Source of the DNA: Egbenema bharatensis
GTDB lineage: Bacteria > Cyanobacteriota > Cyanobacteriia > Elainellales > Elainellaceae
Assembly (NCBI RefSeq): GCF_048077055.1
Contig: NZ_CP182236.1
Coordinates: 6,138,001 to 6,202,000 of the forward strand
Length of the DNA: 64,000 nucleotides
Direction of reading: 5' to 3'
Both the position numbers and the translations under genes were made by a program. Numbering within the stretch: position 1 is the stretch's first letter; the number at the start of each line of letters is the position of its first letter. The notes under the pieces are model-generated. The model worked only from the letters and a program-made list of their open reading frames with translations. It did not search any database and had not been told where the DNA came from. Below are positions 35,326 through 43,260 of the stretch, in pieces.

Positions 35326-35358
35326 GACTGGGCGGGCAAGATGCCCACCCCAAAAGAA
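35326..35358. repeat. GGGCGGGCAAGATGCCC palindrome family copy
   Basis: GACTGGGCGGGCAAGATGCC plus CACCCC is the reverse complement of the copy at 15971-16004. It lies between the methyltransferase and cupin genes. Confidence 0.65.
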
Positions 35359-35396
35359 TTCCAGATGATTAAATTCGCATTCCTGGGAGATCAACC

Positions 35397-35732
35397 ATGA
35401 CCACACTATCGCAAACCATTCAACCTCTTATCACTCAGCTAAAAGACAAAATTGAGTATGCTGAAACGGGAATTCTTAGTAAGGTTTTGCTCAAACTGCC
35501 CTCTTGCCAATACACGCTCTTTTGTTTAGCCTCTGGAACAGATATTGCCGAACATACCTCCACGCGCAATGCCTCCGTTCATGTGATTGAAGGCGAGGGC
35601 ACGTTAACCCTCAACGGACAGGAGATTCACCTGGAACCTGGTGTATTTGTCTTGATGCCTGCGAATGCCCCCCACGCCCTGAACGCCAAACAAAACCTGA
35701 CCTTTCTCCTGACCCTCTCCGATCCGGCTTAG
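35397..35732 (+). CDS. cupin-domain protein
   Basis: The 111-residue single cupin contains GTDIAEHTSTRNASVHVIEGEGTLTLNGQEIHLEPGVFVLMPANAPHAL. Metal-binding positions H and E are partly kept. Substrate unknown. GGGAGATC precedes the ATG. Confidence 0.85.
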   Translation: MTTLSQTIQPLITQLKDKIEYAETGILSKVLLKLPSCQYTLFCLASGTDIAEHTSTRNASVHVIEGEGTLTLNGQEIHLEPGVFVLMPANAPHALNAKQNLTFLLTLSDPA

Positions 35733-35739
35733 GCTGATT

Positions 35740-36474
35740 TCACTCTCTGTCATTGTTGGTCAGCACCAGCGCACTGGGTGCTGTCATTCCCTGGGCGATC
35801 GCCTCTAACCCATCCCAGTCCAGCAAAGTAATTTTTCCGCCGCGATGATAGGACACCACCGGATGAAGTTGCTTAAACAAACGCACACATTCTTCGTAGG
35901 TAATGCCAATACTGCGAGCCATTTCATAGTAGGAAAGCGGCAAACGCAAACAGGCTCCCTCTCCGCGAATCTGGATTCCTGGTTCTCCGGCCGCCGCCTG
36001 GATGAAGCGCGCCAACCGCACGATCGCCCGTTCTGACACCAGCCCATGCACCATTTCATGCAATTGTTGGAGCCGCTGGTTAAAAACCGCCATCATCTTC
36101 AACGCAATTTCAGGATTGGCTTGAATCGCAGACAGTAACGCCTCCCGATCGACCATCAGCACTTCCGCATCCCGTTCAGCAATGACCGTTGCCGGAGCGA
36201 TGCCATTGCCAAAGAGGGCCGGAGCCGCAAAAATATCACCCACCGTTAAGGTGCGTAGAATCGTTTCTTTCCCGGTGGTTGCCGTTTTGGATACGCGCAG
36301 TAACCCCTTCACCAAAGCATAAAGCCGCGATGGAAGGCGATCGCCCTCATCCATGACCCTCTCCCCCGATTGGTACGATCGAATGACGCTATGGGGCTGT
36401 AGGCGAGTCAATTGTTCCGGTTGCAGTTGGGCAAACAGCGCGATCGCGGCCAATTGTTCAACAGTTGCATTCAT
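35740..36474 (-). CDS. Crp/Fnr-family transcriptional regulator
   Basis: The 244-residue protein has a cNMP-like sensor (SGERVMDEGDRLPSRLYALVKGLLRVSKTA), a long dimer helix and a winged HTH (LPLSYYEMARSIGITYEECVRLFKQL). No Cys cluster of Fnr type is present. It is convergent with the cupin and divergent from the YwiC-like gene, so one or both could be targets. Confidence 0.88.
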   Translation of the reverse strand: MNATVEQLAAIALFAQLQPEQLTRLQPHSVIRSYQSGERVMDEGDRLPSRLYALVKGLLRVSKTATTGKETILRTLTVGDIFAAPALFGNGIAPATVIAERDAEVLMVDREALLSAIQANPEIALKMMAVFNQRLQQLHEMVHGLVSERAIVRLARFIQAAAGEPGIQIRGEGACLRLPLSYYEMARSIGITYEECVRLFKQLHPVVSYHRGGKITLLDWDGLEAIAQGMTAPSALVLTNNDRE

Positions 36475-36635
36475 GCAGGATCAAGAGAACAGTTCTACAG
36501 TGTTAGGATAAGCCCCGCTTGAGGCCATCTCAATCAGGCTCTATCTCAAATACTCTCTACCTCAAATACTCTCTATCCCAATCATCATTCAAAATCAATG
36601 CGTTCAAACTCAGTCTAGCTATGGGAGACTCCCTC

Positions 36636-37490
36636 ATGTCCTCATCTCCCCTCAATCCCGCTTCTGACCCATCCCCCCAACCCACTCCCCGACGATCGAC
36701 GGCTCAAGCCTGGTATCGTCCTACCCTATCTCCAGAGCATGGAGTTTATGTGATCCTGGTGGTTTCTTTTCTGACCGGAGCCGCCGCCGCGCTGCAATGG
36801 AACTGGCCGACCACCTTAGCCCTGATCGCTGCCTTCTGTGGCTTTCAGGCAGAACATCCCCTGGTTTTACAAATCAAACAACGGCGCAGCCTCAAACCGC
36901 GATTTCTCACCTGGGGAGGGCTATATTCTGGGGTGGCGATCGCCCTTGCCCTTTACCTCTACTGGCAGCAAGGCACGTTACTATCCCCTCTCCTCTGGGT
37001 CTATTTGGGCGCGATCGCGGCCTTTTTATTTGATGCCATTTCCGTGTTTCACCGCGAACAGAAATCGGTGCTGAACGAACTGATTACTTTTTTTGCAGTG
37101 TGTTTATCTGCGCCCTTCGCCTATGTCGTAACGACTGGCACAGCCTCTCCCGCCGTTGTAGGGCTATGGCTGTTGAATAGTTTGTTTTTCTCCAGTGCCA
37201 TTTTCACGGTGAAGTTTCGTAAGGACAAAACCCATCCCGCAACCCCCAGCTTGGTTTATCATGCGATCGCCACCTCGATCGTCGTTGGGCTATGGTTCGC
37301 AGGCGGGTTGTCGCTGCTGACTGCCTGTGCGTTCGGCATTGTCCTGCTCAAATTTGGCCTCATCCTCTGGCAGCGCAATTGGTACTGTACCACCACAATT
37401 CAATGGGTTGCCCTACTGGAAACCAGCTCAGCCTTCGTCTTTCTCCTTATGGTTACCCTCTCCGTCTTACCGGCCCATCTGCCGACATAG
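36636..37490 (+). CDS. YwiC-like integral membrane protein
   Basis: The roughly 284-residue protein has about eight membrane helices and a PEHG motif (LSPEHGVYVILVVSFLTGA) typical of the YwiC-like family. Function unknown; relatives are linked to anaerobic regulators. The start is chosen because GGGAG lies eight bases before ATG 36636; ATG 36621 is possible. Confidence 0.78.
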   Translation: MSSSPLNPASDPSPQPTPRRSTAQAWYRPTLSPEHGVYVILVVSFLTGAAAALQWNWPTTLALIAAFCGFQAEHPLVLQIKQRRSLKPRFLTWGGLYSGVAIALALYLYWQQGTLLSPLLWVYLGAIAAFLFDAISVFHREQKSVLNELITFFAVCLSAPFAYVVTTGTASPAVVGLWLLNSLFFSSAIFTVKFRKDKTHPATPSLVYHAIATSIVVGLWFAGGLSLLTACAFGIVLLKFGLILWQRNWYCTTTIQWVALLETSSAFVFLLMVTLSVLPAHLPT

Positions 37491-37500
37491 GATGAGTCAG

Positions 37501-37785
37501 CATCTAGCCAGCAGCCAGCCAACATCAAAATCCAGCAGCCAGCCAGCCTCTAGTTTCCCTGGGGGCTGAATTATTTTTTTCAAAGATTGTTCGCAGCGAA
37601 CACAATTCGGGTTCAAAAAATTAAGAAAATGTTGATTTGCTCGACCCGAACAGAAAAGGAATTTGTTGTTAGATATGACTGAGATCATTCAAATTTAGCT
37701 GACCAAAATTGCAAGGTCAAGTTCATAAGGTAAACTCGATTAACGAAAATTTCCTGCAATTTCTTAATATTAGGCGATCCGCACT
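37501..37785 (+). promoter_or_regulatory. cnfR upstream region
   Basis: No gene is seen. The first 55 bases carry CCAGCAGCCAGCC-type repeats. The remainder is AT-rich and should hold the cnfR promoter. Confidence 0.4.
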
Positions 37786-39399
37786 ATGCCCTACGCAATT
37801 ACCAATCGTTGCATTCAATGTGATAATTGCCTGCCGCTTTGTCCTACGGGTGCAATCACGCTCGTGGACGGCAAAGATTTTTGGATTGATCCCGCTCTGT
37901 GTAATAACTGCGAGGGCTATTATGCAGAGCCGCAGTGTGTCCTGACCTGTCCCGTTGATTCTCCGGTTCCGTTTCAAGCTAAAAAAGGCAGATGTAAGGC
38001 CAGTGAAAGAGCGATCACCAGCCCCGATTTGTTTCCGAATGGGAAGACGAATTCTTTTGCCTCCGCGATCGTCGTTTGGGAACTCTGCAATATTTTGGCG
38101 CAACGTCGCTCTTTGCCCTGGCAGGTCGATCCGATCGGGCAACTCTACTATCAACGGCAGGTCAATCAGGGACAAAGTTTAATGACCTTTCATGTGATAG
38201 ATACGCTAGATTCGCAACCTGCTCCGCTCCAGGCGGTCAATGCCTTAGCAACACTCGACACTTTTGATATTCGGGCGGCCTGTTTACACTTAATTTATGC
38301 TGCCCATGCCGCTGCTTTAGACCAACCGTGGCAGGAAGCATTTGTGATGAGCGATCGGCAAATTGAAAGCTATTTGGGGTTGGATAAGCGAAAAGATCTG
38401 AGTAAACCTGCAAAGCTTGCCCTCATCAAAGAACTGGTTCAACAGCCTTGCAAGATTGCTGTCAGCTTAGATTGGAGCCAACCTGGCAAAATTAAGGACT
38501 TCTCTTTGCAACCTGCTCCCCTATGGCATTTGCAAGAAATTCAGCATCACTTTCAGGAGGATGAACAAGGCTGCAAACATCTGACAGGATTAACCTTTAG
38601 AATTCAAGCCGGAACCTGGACAAACCATTTTTTGAATCGTAGTGGATATAAAAATCGCGCTGCCTTTTACCAGTACGGAACTTTGCCTCAATCTTTGCTG
38701 ACCACTGTCATGAGTATCTGGCAACAGCATGAAGGAGCTGCTCGAATCATGTTGTGGCTATTATTTAAATCCAAGATGGGGCAAGAACAACGAATCACGA
38801 TACTCACCTTAATGCGAATTGCGTACGGCGAAACGAAATTATCGCGCGTTGCGGCTCATTCAGATGAACGAAAGCGACTACTCCGAACGTTTGAAAGCGA
38901 CCTGGAAGTCTTAAATCACTATGGCATGAAGCCCGTTTTCGACCCTGTCACCTACCCAACTGAAATTCAACCCCTCTGGGCTAAACTTGCTGATTTACCC
39001 GATGATGCAGAAGCAGCATTAGAATTTTGGATCAATGATGGCACTCAAAATTCTCGGCTGACTGATGCTGCCCCAAGAGGCAAGTGGAATCGTCTGATGA
39101 ATGCTCGTTTGCTTTACTTTGAGCTACCCGATGATTGGCAAAAACCCCCTGCAAAGAAAACGAAACAAAAACGATACCCCAAAAAGCATCGCCAAGCCTC
39201 ATTTCAGATACAGCCTGCACTTTCCAGTCAGCAAATTATTGAGGCCAGACGAAAGCTACAACTGAGCCAGCGTACATTAGCCCAGCAAATTGGTAAAAGC
39301 CAGAGTTGGGTGCGAGATGTGGAACGGGGACGATTCCAACCCACGTTGAAAGATCAGGTGCGTTTGTGTCAAATTTTGAGGATTAGTGAAGTCAGTTAA
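37786..39399 (+). CDS. cnfR: CnfR/PatB nif transcriptional activator
   Basis: The 537-residue protein has an N-terminal bacterial ferredoxin domain with C9, C12, C15, C19 and C39, C42, C51, C55, and a C-terminal HTH_3 domain (QIIEARRKLQLSQRTLAQQIGKSQSWVRDVERG). CnfR is the master activator of nif genes in micro-oxic, combined-nitrogen-free conditions in Leptolyngbya; PatB is its heterocyst counterpart. The Fe-S domain presumably senses oxygen or redox state. Confidence 0.93.
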   Translation: MPYAITNRCIQCDNCLPLCPTGAITLVDGKDFWIDPALCNNCEGYYAEPQCVLTCPVDSPVPFQAKKGRCKASERAITSPDLFPNGKTNSFASAIVVWELCNILAQRRSLPWQVDPIGQLYYQRQVNQGQSLMTFHVIDTLDSQPAPLQAVNALATLDTFDIRAACLHLIYAAHAAALDQPWQEAFVMSDRQIESYLGLDKRKDLSKPAKLALIKELVQQPCKIAVSLDWSQPGKIKDFSLQPAPLWHLQEIQHHFQEDEQGCKHLTGLTFRIQAGTWTNHFLNRSGYKNRAAFYQYGTLPQSLLTTVMSIWQQHEGAARIMLWLLFKSKMGQEQRITILTLMRIAYGETKLSRVAAHSDERKRLLRTFESDLEVLNHYGMKPVFDPVTYPTEIQPLWAKLADLPDDAEAALEFWINDGTQNSRLTDAAPRGKWNRLMNARLLYFELPDDWQKPPAKKTKQKRYPKKHRQASFQIQPALSSQQIIEARRKLQLSQRTLAQQIGKSQSWVRDVERGRFQPTLKDQVRLCQILRISEVS

Positions 39400-39545
39400 A
39401 CGAATGTTCAGAACGGTTTAGCGAGGGAAAAGGTTTCCAGGAAGAAGATTTAATTTAAAGGGAACTGCGGATTTACAATTGCATTCGATCGTACAGAAAC
39501 ATCATTCACCTCTGCGATCGCAGTTGCCGCACAATTTCATCTTGC

Positions 39546-40358
39546 TTACGAGAAGTGGTTCCAAAACTCAATTTCCTGCTGTTCTAAACTACCATCGGGC
39601 ATAACCGTACGGTGCAGCCTTGCTCCATATAGTTCAGCACCTTGAAGTTCTGCCCACTTCAGCTCTGCATCCTCCAAATTAGCACCCAAAAACTGAGATT
39701 TCCAGAGTTCAGCACTACGTAAGTTGGCTCCCCGTAAATTGGCTTCCCGCAGGTCAGCCCCACTCAGATTGGCATCACGCAGATTCGCTTTTTGCAGATT
39801 CGCTCCGCGCAGGTTCGCCCCCTTGAGGTTCGCCTTTTGCAGATTCGCCCCCTGGAGATTCGCCTGGGACAGGTCGCAGCGGTGTAGATAGGCTTCTCGC
39901 AGATCAGCCCCCGGCAAATTTGCTTCATTCAGCTGGGCACCGGAGAGCTGAATTTTTGCCAGGTTAGCGCGGGGAGCATCCAGAGCACGGAGCGCAACCC
40001 CATCGTTATGAAGGTCTTGAAGGGCCTGAAAGCGAGCATAGCTGGTCGCAACTTTGGCGGCAGCCGCATTGTCAATAATGCTCCACGCTTCGTAGTGTTT
40101 CTTGGCTTTGCGATCGGGTGCGTCTTTGAAGTAGAGAATTACAGCTGCCACGATCGCAAACGACTCAGCATTCTCAAATAAAATTTTGAGGGTATTGCGT
40201 TGGAATAGATCGAGCGGTGAACGGATAACGATATCTTCCTGAACCCAGAGGGCGATCGTGGCAAGGCCCACCACTGATATTAATACTGCAACCCAGGTGG
40301 GGATCTTTTGGGCCAGCAACTCTAAAGCACACGTTAGTTTGCGGGGGTTCCATTGCAT
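39546..40358 (-). CDS. membrane-anchored pentapeptide-repeat protein
   Basis: The 270-residue protein has two N-terminal hydrophobic segments (VAVLISVVGLATIALWV and FAIVAAVILYF). About 25 pentapeptide repeats of A(N/D)LXX type follow (about 135-250), forming a beta-helix. Function unknown. A 25-base piece shared with the 42160 gene lies just downstream (39516-39540). Confidence 0.88.
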   Translation of the reverse strand: MQWNPRKLTCALELLAQKIPTWVAVLISVVGLATIALWVQEDIVIRSPLDLFQRNTLKILFENAESFAIVAAVILYFKDAPDRKAKKHYEAWSIIDNAAAAKVATSYARFQALQDLHNDGVALRALDAPRANLAKIQLSGAQLNEANLPGADLREAYLHRCDLSQANLQGANLQKANLKGANLRGANLQKANLRDANLSGADLREANLRGANLRSAELWKSQFLGANLEDAELKWAELQGAELYGARLHRTVMPDGSLEQQEIEFWNHFS

Positions 40359-40437
40359 ACTTATTCTCTCTATAGCTGTTAGATGGAATTTTGGAGGGTG
40401 TTTTAAAAGTGGTCTATAGTGATTCTAAGCATCTATC

Positions 40438-40518
40438 GATCCCCCTAAATCCCCTTGCAAAGGGGGACTTAAACCTGGGAGTTGCGTTCCTCCTTTTCAA
40501 GGGGGGCTAGGGGGGATC
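40438..40518. repeat. 81-bp inverted-repeat element (GATCCCCCTAAATCCCC type)
   Basis: GATCCCCCTAAATCCCC on the left and AAGGGGGGCTAGGGGGGATC on the right form imperfect inverted ends. This is a MITE-like palindrome of a type common between cyanobacterial genes, here upstream of the pentapeptide gene. Confidence 0.7.
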
Positions 40519-40567
40519 AAGCTACATCAACAGTTTCAGCACTTAAGTTTTACTTTATAAATCAGCT

Positions 40568-42040
40568 CTAAGATTTGAGACTCAGGAAGTAGCAGAAGGC
40601 CGGGTGGATGCAAAAGTGTTCAACGTTTTCCAGGTTGATACTTGGCAATTCATAATGTCCAAAGAAGGTGCCTTTGCCTCCAATGTTTTGACCCATTTGG
40701 CGAGGCACCTTTGCTTTAAGAAAACCGATATTCCAGAGCAGTTTTTTTAGTTCCAGGTAGTCGAGTTCCTGCACCCAGGATGCTGCCTGATCCACATCAA
40801 CTTCACCACAAACAATAGACAATAACAGATACTCCAGATCATTTTTTTCGTAATGGCTTCTATGTCCCCGAAACACCTCAAATAGATCTAATAAATGAGG
40901 GTACTTAAAGCGATATTCTGAAGCTAAATCCTTGATTTTTTGCTCTGAATAAACTTCTTCAGCCGCATAGATAGTATTTTCCTCAATCCGCTTGCCGCTG
41001 TTGTAATACTCGATGCAGAGTTTGCAAAACTGTAGGAGTTCACGGGGACGCAGTTGGGTGCGATCGATGATGTAATCTGCTGATGTAGAGCCGATCGATT
41101 CCTCATTGCGGAGGGGCAGTTGGGAGACAAAGATGGAATTCCAGCAGCGCAGTCCATCAGACTGTTGCAGTTCCGGGAAGCAGTGGGAAATCCGTAGTCC
41201 AATTAGCTCCAGGAGTTCAGCTTTGCCCCAGCGAATCACCTCTACGTCTTCACGAATCTTCTGAGCATCTTCGTAGATTTGGGGAATGTTATCAAATAGC
41301 TCCTGGCGAATCGAGATATAGATTTTTAAATTGGAGCTGATCAAATTGAGCTTTTGGGCAGCTTGAAACAGTCCAGCTAGAAAATATTTGGCATCTTCTG
41401 AGTTATCCCACCCTTTGTCCAGTTCATCAATAAAAACTTTGACTCTGAGCTTTCCCAGTATTTTTTTGAGGCTCGGCAGCAGTTGCTTGATTTCTTCTAA
41501 ACTATAGAGACTCTGAAGCTCGCGCGATCGCTGTAAGCTTTGATGGCTACCCAGCTTAATTTCCTCCAGTCGCTTTAAGTAGTTGAAAAGAATGCTGATG
41601 GAATGGAGGTTTTGGTTCTTTAGGTGGCTTTGGACGTAGGTAAAAATGTCCTTTTGGCTCCCCAGTAATAAGCCCCGCTTTTCCTCGACAATCTTCTTGA
41701 AAATGAGGCAGTAGAGCAGATATTGCCAGGCGACCGAATATGAGCTTTGCTTGCCCCAGGAGCCTTCCTTCTCACTGCGTAAATGTTCCGATAATAGTTC
41801 GTAGGAGTATTCCTCGGGTGACAATTCGAGGATGAGGTTGCCTTTACGGGCTTCCACTGCTGCCATATATTTGAAGATGGCACTTTTGCCGCTGCCCCGA
41901 TTGCCGACCAGGATGGTTTTGCCGCTGTTGAAAAACTTGTGATAGGTGGAGTTCTGATAGAAATACTCGGATAGTCCAATGGCGATATCGCGCTCGGCTG
42001 AATCGGAACCCAGGTTAAGTTGGCGAATGTCCAGCGGCAT
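40568..42040 (-). CDS. P-loop ATPase, Sll1717-like
   Basis: The 490-residue protein has Walker A GNRGSGKSAIFKY (about 47-59) and Walker B-like VKVFIDELDKGW, with helical regions after. It resembles the Sll1717-type P-loop ATPases of cyanobacteria, whose function is unknown; STAND-like signalling or defence is possible. It has no obvious partner gene. Confidence 0.75.
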   Translation of the reverse strand: MPLDIRQLNLGSDSAERDIAIGLSEYFYQNSTYHKFFNSGKTILVGNRGSGKSAIFKYMAAVEARKGNLILELSPEEYSYELLSEHLRSEKEGSWGKQSSYSVAWQYLLYCLIFKKIVEEKRGLLLGSQKDIFTYVQSHLKNQNLHSISILFNYLKRLEEIKLGSHQSLQRSRELQSLYSLEEIKQLLPSLKKILGKLRVKVFIDELDKGWDNSEDAKYFLAGLFQAAQKLNLISSNLKIYISIRQELFDNIPQIYEDAQKIREDVEVIRWGKAELLELIGLRISHCFPELQQSDGLRCWNSIFVSQLPLRNEESIGSTSADYIIDRTQLRPRELLQFCKLCIEYYNSGKRIEENTIYAAEEVYSEQKIKDLASEYRFKYPHLLDLFEVFRGHRSHYEKNDLEYLLLSIVCGEVDVDQAASWVQELDYLELKKLLWNIGFLKAKVPRQMGQNIGGKGTFFGHYELPSINLENVEHFCIHPAFCYFLSLKS

Positions 42041-42159
42041 GGGGAGAGGGAAGGGAGAATGGAGGAGTTCCCCTAGTTTAAGGTTTCAGTATAGTTTTTC
42101 AATCAGTTTCTGAAAATACCCCAGGCGGGTAACGGCTGCAAGGAAAACGGTCAGCAACG

Positions 42160-42363
42160 TTAAATCGCCGATCGCAGTTGCCGCACAATTTCATCAGCCA
42201 GATTTTTGCTCCAGGTTTGCTCAAAGGGGCAGGAAATGGTTTGCCCTTGCTGAAACCAGGTAATGGCTTCTTCCAGTTGGACTACAGAATAGGCATCGTT
42301 GATCAGCATTTTGGTCAGCAAGGATTCGACAATCAGGGCTTGGGCATCGTTCAAAATCAGCAT
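42160..42363 (-). CDS. small hypothetical protein (duplicated family)
   Basis: The 67-residue protein (MLILNDAQALIVESLLTKML...SKNLADEIVRQLRSAI) is unrecognised. Its 3' half is copied as a decayed relic at 46166-46256 and its last 25 bases at 39516-39540. With the next small gene it forms a two-gene cassette. Confidence 0.6.
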   Translation of the reverse strand: MLILNDAQALIVESLLTKMLINDAYSVVQLEEAITWFQQGQTISCPFEQTWSKNLADEIVRQLRSAI

Positions 42364-42424
42364 GGTAAATCTCCAGGTGAATGGGGCGATCGGGTTTAAG
42401 ACGATCGGTTGTGGGATTCGAGGG

Positions 42425-42497
42425 GTAGGGGCGAAGCATTTGCGTAGACAATTTCTATTTTGGGCAATACATTTTGCCGCAAATGCTTCGCCCGTAC
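42425..42497. repeat. MITE-like repeat copy D
   Basis: GTAGGGGCGAAGCATTTGCG and CGCAAATGCTTCGCCCGTAC are the cleanest inverted ends of the family. It separates two small minus-strand genes. Confidence 0.75.
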
Positions 42498-42513
42498 AGG
42501 AGATGGTGTCAAT

Positions 42514-42645
42514 TCAGGAATCGATCGGTTTGTTGCGTTTATGCAGGATGGCGAGGGCTTTGTCGAGATCGGAGGTTTTGATGGAGCGTAAGTCCATGAG
42601 GAGTTTGCGGATCAGGTTGAACTCATCATCGGAGAGGGTCGGCAT
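42514..42645 (-). CDS. small hypothetical protein, 43 residues
   Basis: The product MPTLSDDEFNLIRKLL..RSIKTSDLDKALAILHKRN is unrecognised. Its second half recurs at 46313-46387 (RSIKTSDLDKALAIMSKQ), which supports it as a real coding unit. It is divergent from the RHH gene across a palindrome. Confidence 0.6.
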   Translation of the reverse strand: MPTLSDDEFNLIRKLLMDLRSIKTSDLDKALAILHKRNKPIDS

Positions 42646-42668
42646 GGTGAAAGACCTCATTAGAATTA

Positions 42669-42703
42669 TAGGTAAGGTACTTTACTTATATGCACCTTAC
42701 CTA
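42669..42703. promoter_or_regulatory. palindrome TAGGTAAGGT-N15-ACCTTACCTA
   Basis: A perfect 10+10 inverted repeat lies between divergent small genes; further GTAAGG(T) half-sites are nearby (GAGGTAAGGT at about 42733-42742). It looks like an operator, plausibly for the RHH protein encoded next to it. Confidence 0.6.
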
Positions 42704-42763
42704 AATTAAAACATAAGGTCATAGACTTGCATAGAGGTAAGGTGAAGGTAGAGGTCATTGACA

Positions 42764-42928
42764 GTGGTAACGAAGAAGAATCAGGTGACGCTTTACCTGT
42801 CGGATGAGGTGAGAGATCGAATTAAGGCGATCGCAGAACAGGACAGGCGATCGTTTAGTTTCACGGCTGAGGAGTTGTTGATAGAAGCTCTGGAAGCGAG
42901 GGAGAAGGCTTCTGGGAAGACGGGTTGA
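42764..42928 (+). CDS. small ribbon-helix-helix protein
   Basis: The 54-residue product (VTLYLSDEVRDRIKAIAEQDRRSFSFTAEELLIEALEARE) has the RHH pattern of CopG-like repressors and antitoxins. It starts with GTG. No toxin gene follows. It probably binds the adjacent palindrome. Confidence 0.65.
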   Translation: MVTKKNQVTLYLSDEVRDRIKAIAEQDRRSFSFTAEELLIEALEAREKASGKTG

Positions 42929-42973
42929 TTCAACGAGGAATTGTAGATTTCACGGTGTCGTCTCACTCATGAA

Positions 42974-43089
42974 ATCGCCCGCGAATCAATTGCGGGCTAC
43001 CTGAAAAAGTCCGATCAATCAGACTGGGGAAGGGTTTGAGTCCATTTCAATGGACTTGATGCAATAGCCCGCGATTCATCTGCGGGTGG
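42974..43089. repeat. four-hairpin element copy 2
   Basis: Aligns ungapped with 9584-9699. Its hairpins are CCCGCGAATCAATTGCGGG, GTCCGATCAATCAGAC, AGTCCATTTCAATGGACT and CCCGCGATTCATCTGCGGG. Changes between copies largely keep pairing, as in a structured element. Confidence 0.75.
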
Positions 43090-43183
43090 AGCAGAACCGC
43101 AGTTAACACCACCATCACACAAAAGCCCTGAAAATCCTCCTCAAATCCCACTTACCCTCGCCTCCTCTCTCTTCCCTCTTCCC

Positions 43184-43260
43184 TCAGTCCTCAGTCCTCA
43201 GTCCTCAGTCCTCAGTCCTCAGTCCTCAGTCCTCAACACTCAACACTCAACACTCACTCC
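43184..43260. repeat. STRR: 7x TCAGTCC and 3x TCAACAC
   Basis: Seven tandem TCAGTCC units (43184-43232), then three TCAACAC (43233-43253) and TCACTCC. It shares its heptamer with the tract before hesA. The NACHT gene stop codon falls inside it. Confidence 0.9.

Noticed and set aside
43184..43260. CRISPR-like array
   Set aside because: The tandem 7-bp units have no spacers; this is an STRR tract.
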